From: Celoporthe dispersa
Taxonomy: Eukaryota > Ascomycota > Sordariomycetes > Diaporthales > Cryphonectriaceae
DNA: 64,000 bases
Assembly: GCA_016584495.1 (NCBI GenBank)
Contig: WAID01000005.1
Location: forward strand, 1,116,501-1,180,500
Direction of reading: 5' to 3'
A program made the translations under genes and the position numbers. This document shows positions 11,109 through 24,292 of the stretch, piece after piece (the stretch's first letter is position 1; each line of letters starts with the position of its first letter). The notes beneath the pieces were generated by a model. The model saw only the letters and a program-made list of their open reading frames with translations, was not told the DNA's origin and did no database searches.

Positions 11109-13045
11109 TTAGGAGGCCTTCTCAACATCCTCGACGGTGTCGTGCTGCATCTTGGCGGTGTGGGCCGACAGGTCAGCGGCGAAGGTGGTGGTGGGCTTCC
11201 ACTTGGCAGAAGTGCGAGGAGTCTATGATGAGAAAAGAAGTTAGCATGTCTGGCCTACACTCGAAAAAAGAGACGAATATAGCGGGTGGTGTGTTGTCAA
11301 GAACTTACAGTCTCCTCCATCATGCGGTCAACCTGCTCCAGGGAAAGGCCCTTGGTCTCAGGGATGAGGAAGTAGGCGTAGACGAACGAGGCCAGGCAGA
11401 GACCGCCCCAGACGAAAAAAGACGCTGGACTTCATGTTGGCATCACCCTTGTCGGTGCCCACCATGTAGGGGGGTGATGACGGCGATGATGGTGTTCCAC
11501 AGCCAGTTGGAGGCGGTGGAGAGGGCGACACCGCGAGACCGGATGGGCAGGGGGAAGATCTCGCCGATAACGATCCAGGCGCCCGGGCCCCAGGTGGAGG
11601 CGAAGAAGAAGATGAAGATGGCGATGAAGGCGACCTGGGCGTTGACGGCACCAGTGTTGTCGGCCACAGTGGTGTCGCCCACGGTGTGGGTCTTGTTGAA
11701 GCCGACGGTGACACCGATGATGGCGACGATGAACAGGCAGATGGTCATGCCCGCGGAGCCGAGGATGAGGATGCTGCGGCGGCCAAACTTCTCAACGGTC
11801 CAGAAGGACAGGGGGGTCGAGCAGACGTTGACGAGGGTGAAGATCAGGGACATGAGGAAGGAGTTGGAGATGGCACCGGTGGACTGGAGGAAGGGGGTGG
11901 AGTAGTAGAAGATGAAGTTGACACCGGTCCACTGCTGCATCATCTGGAGCGAGGTACCCAGGATCGTGCGGCGCAGGTTGGACTTGCCGGACCACAGGCT
12001 GCCCTTGAAGCAGTTGGCCCACGAGCCGAACCAGGTGGTGTTGGGGATGAGCTGGCGCTCGTACTCCTCGTTGGCCACGATCTCGGCGAGCTCGACCTGG
12101 ATGTACTCGGAGTCGCGGGGCTGGCCGCGGAGGCGGGCCAGGGAGTCGGTAGCAGCATCCAGGCGACCGCACTTGACAAAGTACCGGGGGGAGTCGGGGA
12201 GGAAGAGCAGGCCAATACCCAGGACGAAGCCCCAGATGAACTGGATACCGATGGGGATGCGGTAGGCCTTGGCGTCGGTCAACTTCTCGGTGCCGTACAC
12301 CACGCAAGAGGCGAGCAGCAGGCCGATGGTGATGCAGAACTGGTAGCCGGCGACGAGAGCACCGCGGACCTTGCGAGGGCACTAGAGACAAGGAAATAAA
12401 CACCTGGTTAGCCAAGAAAAAAAAAAGAAAAAGCCACTCTGGATAGAGAAAGGGAGGAGGAGGAGGAGGGGGACACTGGTGGTTGCAGCGCAGCCCCCGA
12501 GAAAGGAAGGGGGAAAAAGGAAAGAAGAGACTCACGATTTCAGACATGTACAGGATCACAATGGCAGACTCAAAACCGACACCGAGACCGGCGATGAAGC
12601 GACCAGCGACCATGGTACCGAGAGCTGAGCTGTTGGGCGTGGTGGCGATCTGGATAATGACACCGCAGACGTAGATGATGCAGCCGACGATGACGGTCCA
12701 CTTGCGGCCGATGAACTCGGCCACATCACCGGCGATGATGGCGCCGAAGAAGGTACCGGCAGACAGGATAGAGACGATCAGAGACTGGTGGGACGAGGTG
12801 AGGGCAGTGGCGGAGGCGCCATCGACGGCCTGGTAGAAGGCGGCGGAGCCCTCAACACCATTGATGTAACCAGAGTCGTAACCGAAGAAGATACCACCGA
12901 TGGAGGCGAAGGCGCAGATCAGGTACGCCTTCCAGGTGACGGGAGCCTCGATGCGCTCGACATCAGTGGTGGTGTGCAGGCCGGCAGCAGTAACGGCAGA
13001 GCCGTCAACGCCCTGATCGTACTCGGTCTTCTCCCCAGCAGCCAT
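11109..13045 (-). CDS. MFS hexose (glucose) transporter, HXT/sugar porter family
   Basis: Plasma-membrane sugar:proton symporter of the major facilitator superfamily. Twelve-helix sugar porter hallmarks are all visible: FGYDSGYINGV in helix 1, AEFIGRKWT after helix 2, AGRFIAGLGVGFES in helix 4, PDSPRYFVKCGR before the central loop, QQWTGVNFIFYYSTPF in helix 7, and PETKGLSLEQVD after helix 12. Three exons: 13045-12536, 12381-11309 and 11222-11109, with the first intron (GTGAGT...CTAG) between SEI and CPRKVRG. Two extra bases break exon 2: a C in the six-base run 11469-11474 and a T in the six-base run 11415-11420 (minus strand). Removing both gives 564 residues and an in-phase last exon ending KMQHDTVEDVEKAS. 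The cytosolic tail is short, so it looks like a carrier rather than a long-tailed glucose sensor. Confidence 0.93.
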
Positions 13046-16000
13046 GACGGGATCTTTGTTGTTGCTGGTCTTCCTTGTGTGTGTGTGAAGGAGGAAAAGG
13101 AGTAGTTTGTGTGGGAGGAGGGAGACAAAGGAGGAGAGAGTGCTTGCTGCTTGTGGTTTTCCCAAGGCAGAGGACAGGCTCCTGTGTCGACAAGATCAAA
13201 CACCTTTGGGGGGGTGAAGAGAGGTGAAGAAGGAGGAGGAAGGTACCGAGATGGAGGACAACCAGGTCGAAGGAGAGGGAACACGTCTGACTTTATGAAT
13301 CTTTTCTGTCCTCCTAGTGTTTGGGGGGGGAGGGAAGAGAGTGAATTGGCCATAAGGTTTTGGTTCCCCAGACAGGTCCGGAATCCCAATCTGGGGTCGG
13401 GTCAGCCAGGACAGGGGGCATGAGTGAACGACGACTAGGGGCCTCCTGGCAGCTGTGCAGGGGATGTCGGGCAGGGGGACCAGGGAAGGGGTCGACACAA
13501 AGAGAAACTAGAGGTACTCGGGTACAATGGTACATGCGGGACGGATGCCTCTGTACCTCTGCACATGCGCGTAGCCGTCAGACGCTGGCCCTGCGGTGCC
13601 CTTCACTGCACGTGCGTGTGAATGCGTACCATGGTGCTTCCGGAACCCATGCAGGGTCACTTACTGATGGTGACTTGCGCCCAGCAGAGAGATGACGAAC
13701 ACCACCACCACTACCACCCACATGCTTCACGCAATCAATTTTTTTCTTTTCTTTTTTTTTGGCACTACCAGTACGCCCAGCGTTCACCATGGCCTAGGAT
13801 CTCTCTCTTCGTACCAAGCTGTCAAACAATCCCGCCTCCAGGGTGGCGTGGTCTTTTGCCTGTGGAGCCTTTTTGGGGGGGGGGGTCTGGGGAAGGCAGT
13901 AGAGGGCCGTACCTCGGTACCTCGTAAACCTGGGGTTACCCCTTGGGGAGGCCAACAGAGTGGAAGGAAAGAGTAGAGAAAGAAATAAAGAAAGAGAGAG
14001 AGAGAGAGAAAAATACAAGGATACAAGGGTCAAGGATCAAGGGTCCAACTAGGATCGGAAGGGGTCAGGAACGATTGCTCTGTTGCTCCTGCCGCTGATT
14101 CTCAGGGCCACAGTTCCTTCCTGGTCTACTGGGGGGAGAGGGGTGGTAGTTGCCTCTTGTGCGTTCCGCCGGAAGAAAACAGTCGTGGCAGCAACAGTCT
14201 TCCTGTTCGCTCAGAAGGCTGCTTCACTCTACGTGTCTCGTTCTGACCCGTCGTCAACTACATCGGCCGCTTTGCGCACTTGGGCCTCCGTCTCGCGTGA
14301 CAGGTGGTTTGCCTTCGTTCTCGAGCCTTCTCTCAGCTCTGACACGGCCTGCCTCGGCTCTGTGCGGTCGTCTGTCGTCCGTGGTGCAGACGGCGCTGGT
14401 GACGCTCACGATCGTGGGGCTCGTGGTGCGGTCTGGACGATGACACCGCCACCAGGTGGAGCGGCCCTTACCAAAGCACCAGCGCTTCTCCTGCGGCAGT
14501 GTCCGACAGGTTGTCCAGCCCTCGTGACCCTGACCTGCTGCGGTTCCAGGCCTAGGGCCAGCGAGCCAGCGCCTCCGAGGTGTGTCGGATCAGGTAGCAC
14601 GATCGATCCGGACCACTGAACCGGCCAGTGGGAGGGACAAGGGAAAGCAGTGTCGAGAGAGCCGCGTGGTCCCTGCAGAGTGCGCTCAAGGACGAGTCAA
14701 GCTATCCGTTCAGGCCTTGACCCAGCGCGGCCTAAGGCCCCGTCGACAACCCCGAGCGCACGAGTCGAGAGTCGGGTCGAGTCGAGTCGAAAAACGAACC
14801 GAGGACACGCCGTTGACTAAGGCCAAAAAAAGAAAACGCGAAAAACCCAGACCGGCGCAAGATTCCCATAAAAGGGCCGATCATGGGCCACGGCCAGAAC
14901 TATCCCCCACTGGCCCACACGCCCTGATTGGCTGCTCACCGCCCGGCCCCAGATGAGCTTTAGTCTTTTCCTGGCGGGCGCGACGGGTCAGAAGGTGAAC
15001 CTACCTCCTCACGTGCACGCCGTGCCGTCTCAGCTTGTCCAGGCGAGTGAGACCCTCCCGGTGTGGGGTCCGGGGTATCGTGCTGGGCCTCGTCGTCGCC
15101 CTCGGCCGTGTCTTTGAGCAGAAGGACAAAGAGAAAAGTTTTTTTTTTTCTGGGGGGGGTTTCCCCAGGAAAGTCATGTAGCGCCCTGGGACTGCTCGTA
15201 CCCGAGACCTTGGGAAGAGACCGCGGAACCCAGACGACGGAGGTGCTGGGAACGGAGGTACCACCGCATCATCGTCATGTCATCTCCGGTTGCCGCTGGA
15301 GGTGGGCATATCTCCTATGCATGGCATGGGATGGCTTGGCTTGGCGCTGGGGACACATGCCCAACGGAACGGGGGCTGCCGAGAACAACCCGCCTAGAGG
15401 CTTCTCTCTCGACACGCACCGTTGGCACACACACACACACACACAGGCTCGCATTGTTCGGGCTCTCTCTCGGCCCCATCGCTTTGTTTCTTGTACGGAG
15501 CACCTACCTACACCGGAAACCGTAATGCTGTGAAGGACAAGATCACACGGACAGGATGTCAGCTCGGGCACGGTTTCACCAGAGACAAGAGGTGAATGCG
15601 GTGCAGAGAGAAAGCCAGGGCATATCTGGACTGCTACCAGTACAGACAAGAGATCCATACCAACAGCGAGTGGACATCGTGAGAAAGGAGAGAGAAGAAC
15701 AGAAAGAAAGGGAGGAAAGGAAAAAGAAAGAATTGAATTTCAGGGACCTCCACATGGCATCCCTCCCACAGCGCCACTCCGATGGATATTCCCCCAGACC
15801 CCAGGTTGGTGTGGTCCTAACTCCCTCTCCAGATCCCCAGGAAAGAAGAAAGGGAACAAAAAATCGAATGAGTGACCTGGCGGCCGAATCAACCACACAC
15901 GCCACCACTGACGGCTGCGTGTGGCCAGACAGCCCTCTGCTAGCACATCCTTACCGTGGTCGGCTGGCCAATCCCACAGCCCGGCCGTTCAGCCACATGG

Positions 16001-17878
16001 GCTTGGCTCGGTGGTACTGGTCGCGCTAGTGGTGAATCCTCCCCCAGATCGAGGCCTCTATGCGTCTCAATTCGGCGGATTCTCGAGGCAAGGCAGTCGA
16101 CAAATTTCTGGGCTGTTGTAGCCTGCACCTATCGTGAGATGTTCCTGTTTTCAGAAATACAGGCCCCGGCCCGCCTGTGTCTCACCACCCCCTTTGCGTT
16201 CCTACTACTACTCTCCTGATCATTGGACGCTACACGTCCTCCACCCAGGCAGAGAGGGCGAGTGCGTGGGAGAAAGGGGGGGGGGCAGCATCCACACAGA
16301 GAGAGAGAGAGAGAGACACTGAAGAGTCAGCCTGAGAGGATTTACTTTCTTCATCTGCAGGAGATTGATGCCATGTATCTGCAGCCAAACAGATCGCCTA
16401 GGCATGTCGACGGCCCACACACGCTGCAGACGCTGGTGGGACCACTAGTCTTCAAAGAGGCGTGGGCCTGCGTGCCAAGGCTGCAAGCATATTCATTCAT
16501 TCACAGAATTTGCCAGTTCCCACTCCCACATCTAGACCCTCTGTGGAGCTGGCTGGGGCCCCCAAGATTTTGGGAGTCCAACCCCGGCCGGGGCTCCGCA
16601 AACTGACTATTGCCTGCGCTCCACGCAGTCGACACAACACACACACACACACTCGCTCACAACGGCTTGGCTATCGAGATCACATGGGTGAAGCTGCATT
16701 GGGCTGTGGCGGCACCCATGATCCAGGCGTTGATCTAACAGGCGACGCAATGCAGAAGTGCACCATAACGACAAGGTCGAGGGTGGTTTTATCCTAAGCA
16801 GCGACTGCTACGCCGACACATGGCAGCCATGTCTGGCGATGGGGGTGGGCGGCGCCGTCTTGCCGGTTCTCGCACTCGATCGGACCAGACTTTTGTTTCT
16901 TTGAATCGAGCCCTATGCATCCATCCAGCTTGGTGGATCATCGATATCGGTGGCTGGCCCTGTCGTGTTGATCATGTTGGGCAGGGGATTCTCGATTTCT
17001 CTCTCGCGGCCAACCGAGGCGCTTACCCCCAGAACAACGTGACCAGGCCGAACTTGCGAGATGCCGAGCAGACTCGCCCTCGCAGGCGCCAGTTTGGCAC
17101 TCGGATGCTTCGGGGCTTAAAGTATCTGCGATGCAAAATGGACTGACTGGCTGGCTGGCCGGCTTGACTTGTTCGATGGGGTGGCTCCTGGGCCGGCCGC
17201 TACGGTTGAGCCTCAGCTGGCTATACAGCACAGACTTCCGCAGAAAAGCCATCAGGGAGGACCCGTCAGGCTTCGAGGACAAAGCTGGACCCGCTGGGAC
17301 CTCGTGATGCCTGTCATCGGTCCGAATATGGCCTCATTTCCCCAGACCCGGGATCCTCTTTCTTACAAAATTCAGCCAGCGGGTCCTCAACATGAGACTC
17401 CTCCTCCTTCTCCTTCCCGACAACGGCGAGGCTCACCCTACGCCTAAGCCTTGCTGCAAACATTTTTTACGGGAGCGGAAGAATGAAGAAAAGAAATTGT
17501 CTCACCACGCAACGAGGAGCATTGCTCGAGGCTTGCTTGTCCCGGGCATGGACTGACAGGACTGGCGAGGCGCTAAGGCCCGGCACCTGGACCGTGACGC
17601 GTCTAAATTTTTCCCTGGCCTGCCTGGCACTGCCTGGTTGCCTGGGTACTGCTATGGAGACAGCCTGGTAGTGTGTGCCATGCCGACCCAGCGGTCTGGG
17701 TCGAAAGCGTTCTGAGGACTAGCTCGGCCCAAGGTCTCGGCGCTTTCGCATCACCCAGAGAACCCCTTTAGTGCCTTGGCGGCATCGGATGAGTGAACTG
17801 AATGCGCATTCCAAATGGTGTTCACGATCTCGGCGTGGTCACGAGCGCTCCAGCTCTCCGAGCCGCAAGCACGTGAGC

Positions 17879-17901
17879 CGATGATGATGATGATGATGAT
17901 G
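17879..17901. repeat. (GAT)n trinucleotide repeat
   Basis: Seven consecutive GAT/ATG units in the large spacer. Confidence 0.9.
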
Positions 17902-18647
17902 GGCCTTGGGGTCGCTGAGGCCGGCAGATAGTCCTGCCGCCGAACAAGAAGCTTAGACGGGTGCGTAAGGGTGACCAAAAAGTTGAAACGGATTTAATTC
18001 CATGCTGCGGATCATTAGGGAGGGAGGTGCTCCCCGCCTGGACCTTATCCGCAGCACATATTCATCGCACCGCGGTTTTAGAGTGCTTATGCAAGCGCTA
18101 CTTACTTGCAGACTTGTCGCACGGTGACACGCGCCTCACCACGCTGCGCCAGACATGCTTTTGAATCCCTTTGTACCAGCCTTTTTGTGCCCAGCAGGTC
18201 TTGTGCCGTCCTCGTGGATGAGGAGGGGACGATATTATGGTCCGCCCTCTTACGTGCGTGCTCCCCCGGTCATGTGTTCACGTGGCACGGGGCGGACCGT
18301 CCTCCTGGGGGCCTGGGAGCCGAGACGGTGAGGGTATTTGGGCAGATCTTGGTTCTCTACTTGATCCAAGATTCATCATCGATGCGCTCATCAAGGACAG
18401 CAATCAGACCATGTTGCCTGGGCCCTTCTCTGCCTCCATACACACGCACGCCTCGCCCCCTTGACTCCCCCTCTCCTCGCTTACTCCCTTGCTCCTATCC
18501 GTCTCCTGGTCTTGCCCTCTCATCAGGAGACTTCACTTGGTGTGTTGCTCGTGTGAACATCCTTGTCTGGAAAGAAGAAGAAGGAAGAAGAGAAAAAAAG
18601 GAAGCAGCCTGGCCAGCGCCGTGCACAACGCAGGAAGCCCTGCCGTG

Positions 18648-18650
<3 letters not shown>

Positions 18651-18687
<37 letters not shown>
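18651..18687. repeat. (CA)n dinucleotide repeat, about 37 bases
   Basis: Uninterrupted CA run, the longest in the spacer. A shorter one lies at 15427-15446. Confidence 0.95.
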
Positions 18688-18688
<1 letters not shown>

Positions 18689-21312
18689 GATGACTTGCCT
18701 CCGGAGGCTGTTGATGTGCCGCTGTAGCGCCGGTGAGACAATCCTTGCGCCATGCAGTCTGGCGTCCAGTGTATCCTGCGTGGTCTTGTTCCTCATTGCT
18801 CTTGTGTCTTCCCGCCACTAGTTGAGGCGGCAGTGAGAGAGGGGCGGTCTCTCGCCTTGTCACACCGCCCATCGAGTGACACATAAGCGCCTTGAGGGGG
18901 GAGGGCGGGTGGACGTGTTAGACAAGGAGCGCGCAGGTTCCGCCATTGTCACAGTCTTGTCCATGAGGGAGCGCGAGTATCACACCCGGCAATGGAAAAT
19001 ACCAAAGTTGGTTTTTGGTTTTTTAGCTTTGCTCTCTCTCTCTCTCGTTTGTGATCAGCAGGCGTCCAACCGTTACTCGGTGTCCGTCCGTGGCACAGAA
19101 GCAACCAGCCTTGCCAGCGCAAGCTGAAGTCTGTGCTGCAAGCCCCGTCGGTGACGTTCCTGGCACATGCTTCTACAGACCGCCCATAGGTTCTGGTGAC
19201 CTGGAATACGGGATGGGGGACCTATGCACTGACTTGATGCACCGTTGACGGCATATTGTTGCAGATCAGCGCCGGGAGAGGAGGGGTTTCTACGGTTCAC
19301 TTTTACCAGCAAGGCTTCAATCTCTCTCTCCCTCCCTCCCTCCCTCTCCCTCTTGTGTCACGGCTTCCCTGGACTGGTATGACCAAGGACCCTGTTGAAC
19401 GCTGCAACCATGATGAGAAATCTGTATGGTGTACGCGGGTTTTGTCCCGCCCACCCACCTCGTCCCAGCTCAACGTCTGTATAAGCTCCAAAGTAAGCTT
19501 AAGCAGGGTCCGTCATCCTGCACCCCGTGAGCCTCAAGAAGAACTCGGTGGTTTTCCGGGGGGGCTGGAGGGGGTACATGCCGGATATAAGCTCGTTTGC
19601 TGTCTCCTCGCATGTTCGCCGCGTGGGGATGAGGAGGTGGAGGGGGTCTGCTGGCCAGGAGATGTGGGAATCTGGGTGCCGACTTATCCGGGTTACGCCT
19701 GCGGGGCAGCCAGATGGGAAATTTAGGAGTGGAGGATTGCTTCTTCTTCTTACTAATCTTTTTTTTTCTTTCCCTTCCTTCAGGCTGGCGGGCATCAGTT
19801 GATCTGTGACTTGCAGTCTCTCGCATGGTTCTCTGTCTCTCACCACGGGCAGCAGGTATGGGTTGGCTGATTGGTCGAGAGGTGAGCCGGGAGGAGTGGA
19901 GCTTCCGTTTCCCGCGAGCAGCGGCACGTGGAAAGACAATAGCTTTGACGATGAGATTGAAACACAAGGGGGCGTTGAAGCGCGGATGTCTCAGGGCGGG
20001 CGGCTCCTGCAGCTTTTCTTTCTCTCTCTCTCTCTCCCAGAGAAGGAGAAGAACAAGCTCCGTTTGTGCGTATGAGGGTGCGGGGGTGCAGTGTGCGTAG
20101 GGTGCCCTGCCGACAGTGATTGCTCCTCAGATCAAGGTGCGAGAGATCTCGTGGAGGTAGGTCCAGGATGGATCTGATCATCATGTATAAGATGAGGCTT
20201 GCAGGGCCTGTCCTTGGTTCGACACTGGGGCATCCCAAGTCAGCTCCCAGAGAGCGCAGGGCGGTACGTTGTGTTGAGCATACCTGACAGCTTGCTGGGG
20301 CATGTCCATGACGCCCCGACCACCTACACAACGCGTGTGCCAAGTGTCTTGGACAACATGGAGCCCTGCAGCGACGGTCTGTAACAAAGTGACGGCACTC
20401 ACGGCCCAGACCGCCAGACTTTGCAGCAGCACGAGAGACAAGCGTCGTCGGGAAGCACCCCGGGCGGGTGAATGAGACGAGAGGGGGAGGGGCGGGACTC
20501 TGGCGTCCGCAGCGGTGTGTGACGGGATGAGACAGGCACATGGCGAGCCGTCATGATGATTGCTTTTCCAGGTGTGTATTAGGAGATCTGGTTGGATGCA
20601 GAGAGGCCAAAGACTGGATCACCTGGAATTCCAAGGGTCCAAAAAGGTGCAAACGGCTAATATTAGTCTTGTTCCGCCCAGTAGCGTGCGCAGACCGTTT
20701 CTTTCAGCTACTAAGCTACCTACTGCTACCGTGGCTTTAGGGTTTCAGGTTTGCGATGATCCAACGAAGATGGCCCTCTTTTTTCTTTTTCTGTATCTTC
20801 TTTTCTGGTTCCCTCTTGGACGAACACGCAAGTCATATCACCTTGGTCGGAGATAATGAATCTAGGAGCGAGCACCAAAGGCGATGCATAACGAATACGA
20901 AGCACGAGCGGGGTAGGGAACGGACGGCATCTCTCCTCTCTCTTTTTTTCTTCTTTCTTGCATTAGGGAACAAGGCTGCATTGCGAAGGTCGACAAGATA
21001 GGCATGTCGGTGTCAATGTTATCACCGCCCATGTTCGGTACTTGGCTAGATTTGTTCATAACAACACCCCGACCACAAAAGACACACGGTTTCTTCGAGG
21101 AGGGGGGCCTTGTTTCGAGAAACATCATACGCTTCTCAACACCTTTTTTTTTTGAGAGAGAGAGACATCAGCGGGTTGGTGTATTTAGCCCATTAGTTTG
21201 TCGAGCCCGGAGCGAGTCTCACCAAGGAAAAAAGAAGGGGGCCTCGGTTTCCCTCACTAATTATCAAGTAGAAAAACGAGTTTACAGAAGCAACACTATC
21301 ATTGCGCCCAAG

Positions 21313-22414
21313 ATGGTGGTGGTCACCTCGGCAGATGTGCTGTACGTTGGCAAGACTCTGGCATTCTGGGCCGTCCTTGTAGGCTCAACCCTTTTTTTTT
21401 CTTTATACGATAACGTAACTAGTACTGATGTATCTTCTTTACACGTTGCCTCCCAGGCTGGCATTGTACACTACATCGGCAGCCTCCTCTACAACGTCTT
21501 CCTCCATCCCCTCCGCGCCTACCCAGGCCCCCTCCACTGGCGCGCTTCCCGCCTCCCCTTCTGCCTGTCCACCATCCGCGGCACCATCGCCTTCGACGTG
21601 GCCGCCCTGTCCGAGCGGTACGGCCCCGTGGTGCGCATCGCGCCCAACGAGCTCGCCTACGTCGAGGCACAGGCCTGGCGCGACATCTACGGCCACAGCC
21701 AAAAGGTCGAGGAGAATGCCAAGTTCACGGCCTTTTATAAACCTGTCGCGGGGATGCCGCAGGACCTCATGTCGGCGGACAAGAAGATGCACACCGTGAT
21801 CCGCCGGCAGCTGTCGCACGGGTTTGGGGACAGGGCTATCCGGGACCAGGAGCCTATTATCCGGGGCTATGTGGACCTGCTGATGGAGAGGCTGCGGGAG
21901 CATGCCGAGGGCGGGCGGGCGGCCCTCGACATGGCGGCTTGGTTTAACTATACGACGTTTGATGTAGGTCTTCCAGCAATGCCCGGTGGATTCTCTTCCC
22001 CCTCTCGTCCAGGAGACTAGCTGGGCTGGCTGACAGTGTGGTCCTACCCACCAACCACCCGGGACAGGTCATCGGCGACCTGGCCTTTGGCGACTCGTTC
22101 GGCTGCCTCCAGGAGTCATCCATGCACTACTGGGTCAAGACCTTCTTCAAGCTCACCGAGCTCTCCGTCTGGATGCAGTCCGCGATCCACTACCCCCTGA
22201 TCAAGGACATGCTCATCGGCTCGATCCCCAGGTCCTTCATGAAAGTCGTCGACGAGAACATCGAGTTCGCACACAGGAAGGTCTCGAAGCGCATCGAGCT
22301 GGGCGCGACCAGAAACGACCTCATCGAGGGCCTGCTGGTGAAACAGGATGACTGGGTGAGGCCGACAGGAATTTCTCTCCCCACTCCCTCCCTCTCTCTC
22401 TTTCTCACTCCTAT

Positions 22415-22462
<48 letters not shown>

Positions 22463-23435
22463 TCTGACGATTTCCATACTATCGGATACGATCCAGCAAA
22501 TGCCTCGCCAGGACATAGACTCCCACGCCCAGCTCCTCATCATCGCCGGCTCCGAGACCACCGCCACCCTGCTCTCGGGCGCGACCTACCTCCTGGCCAG
22601 CCACCCCGAGGCCCTGGCCAGGCTGACCCGCGAGGTGCGGTCCGCATTTACGTCCGAGGACCAGATCACTGTTGCCTCGGCGGGCAAGCTGACGTACATG
22701 CTGGCGTGTCTGGACGAGGCCCTGCGGATGTACCCGCCTATTGCGCCTGGATTGCCCCGGATCGTGGCTCGGGGTGGGAGGATGATATGCGGGCAGTTTG
22801 TGCCCGAAGGGGTAAGTGATGAATGATATAATGTTGACCGTGACCAGGGTTTGTGGGTCCTATTGCATAGTCAAGAGATTGAAGAAGAACAGAAGAAGAA
22901 TGAAGAGGGGGAGGGAGGGAGGGGAGAGAAAGAAGAAAGAAAGAAGGCTAACAGACACACACCTCTTCAATCAGACGCACGTCGGCGTGTGGCAGTGGGC
23001 AGCCAACCACTACAGCGCCAACTGGGCCAAGCCCTTCGAGTACCACCCGGAGCGCTGGATCGACAGCCAGAACGCCGAGTTCGCCGCTGACCAGAGGGAG
23101 GCCATGCAGCCGTTTTCGTATGGACCTCGGAACTGCATCGGCAGAAAGTGAGTTCCTCAACGTTTCTAGTCGTGACTGAATTAGCCTGATCACACGGATG
23201 GAATCTTCGAGAAGAAAAAGAGATCCACAGCAAAGAAGACAGGGAGCTGACCCGTTTTATTTTTTCCTCTCACGGCAGCCTGGCCTATGCTGAGATGCGG
23301 ACCATCGTGGCACGCCTCGTGTTTAATTTTGACATTGAGCTGGGTCCCGAGAGCGAGAACTGGCTCAGGGGGCAGAAGGTGTTTAACATGTGGCGCAAAC
23401 CGCCGCTGTGGGTGCACCTGGTCCCCAGGGCGTAG
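21313..23435 (+). CDS. cytochrome P450 monooxygenase (CYP65/trichothecene-hydroxylase-like group)
   Basis: Heme-thiolate monooxygenase anchored in the ER membrane by an N-terminal helix (LAFWAVLVGSTLFFSLY, residues about 17-33). Five exons: 21313-21963, 22068-22355, 22497-22811, 22975-23147 and 23279-23435. All introns are GT-AG and the exons total 1584 bases, giving 527 residues with no frame break. The I-helix oxygen-binding motif AGSETT lies at 330-335, the K-helix ExxR (EALR) at 387-390, the PERF-like YHPERW near 441-446, and the heme-binding loop FSYGPRNCIG at 465-474 with Cys472 as ligand. The proline-rich hinge LHPLRAYPGPLHW is near 65-77. The overall pattern recalls isotrichodermin C-15 hydroxylase-type P450s, but substrate cannot be read from sequence. 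It lies beside a peptidase and a transporter with no biosynthetic backbone gene. Confidence 0.95.
22415..22460. repeat. (AC)n(AT)n microsatellite inside P450 intron 2
   Basis: An ACACAC run of about 16 bases passes into an ATAT run and then GTATATATACATAT. It lies wholly within the 141-base intron 22356-22496. Confidence 0.9.
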
Positions 23436-24292
23436 ATCTGGATGTCGGTGATGGAATATTGCTCCATGGAGGGGTTTCTCCGAGACGCATATTCACCGCC
23501 ATCATTCCTCACACAGGCTTAGTATGTTTTCAAAAGCAAAGAGAAGGAGGAGGAACAAGATTTCAGAAGAGGGAAGCAAGAAAAAAACAAGTCACACACA
23601 CACAGATATATATGTTCCAGGTCTTTTCTATTACATGACAAATGTTCCAATCTGTTCTCCCGCCAAAAGCATTAGGCAGGAACGTCAGAGCGAAAAGGAT
23701 CAAGGACAACAGCTCGAACCAGATTTCTAGGTCGATGGCAATAGGAGACCACGATTGATAATATATATCTGGATTGATAAATGATTTACCATCGTCAGTA
23801 ATATAAGTTAATTAGTATGTTCGAGATGGTAACACCAAGGGCTTGGTCACGACTTCAAGCGGCTCAAATAATCACTGTTGAGAGGCTCGCAAACTTACAG
23901 ACTGAAGAGACGAGCACGGGGTCGAGGTATGGGTTCGGCCCGCCCGGATGGGCTTGGGAGATCGGAGAGTTGTATTGCATGAAGATGACCATCCTCGTCA
24001 GGAAGGTGGACAAGCCTTACGCTATGTTACTCAAATAAGCAGCTTAGAAGGTGAGATAATACTCCCGGTCAGATGCAACATCAGAATGGCCTTCATCTAC
24101 CGGGGACTGCACAACTCCCGCACGCATACACCTCCACTCACACAAACCCTCTCTGTTTCTCTCTCTTCCTCGGGAAGTGAGTGAGTTGCATATGCCAAGA
24201 CTAGTTTATTTTACGTGCAGGCCGACCACCACGACCACCACCTCCTCCTCGTACTGCCAAGTTCCCTCTTGTGAACTGTCAAGGACAATAAC
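23436..24292. other. intergenic between P450 and S28 peptidase
   Basis: No gene seen. 3' flank of the P450 followed by a pyrimidine-rich stretch (24140-24170) upstream of the peptidase start. Confidence 0.5.

Larger units (their letters stand above)
13046..21312. other. 8.3 kb spacer without a supportable gene
   Basis: Lies between two divergent starts (hexose transporter and P450). It is GC-moderate, so chance open frames of 150-230 codons occur (for example 15556-16029 plus, 19840-20541 minus). None shows a family motif, balanced composition or splice structure. It contains TC/GA tracts (13990-14010, 20020-20040), CA repeats (15427-15446 and 18651-18687), a GAT run (17879-17901), a TACCTCGGTACCTCG motif near 13909-13924 and many GGGG runs close to the transporter. 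It could hold long regulatory DNA, noncoding transcripts or genes too decayed to see. Confidence 0.5.

Noticed and set aside
15556..16029. 157-codon plus-strand open frame in the large spacer
   Set aside because: Its Lys/Glu-rich middle is just a translated purine tract; no motif or splice signals.
19840..20541. 233-codon minus-strand open frame in the large spacer
   Set aside because: Composition rich in Arg, Ser, Cys and His, typical of chance frames in GC-rich DNA, with a translated GA tract inside.
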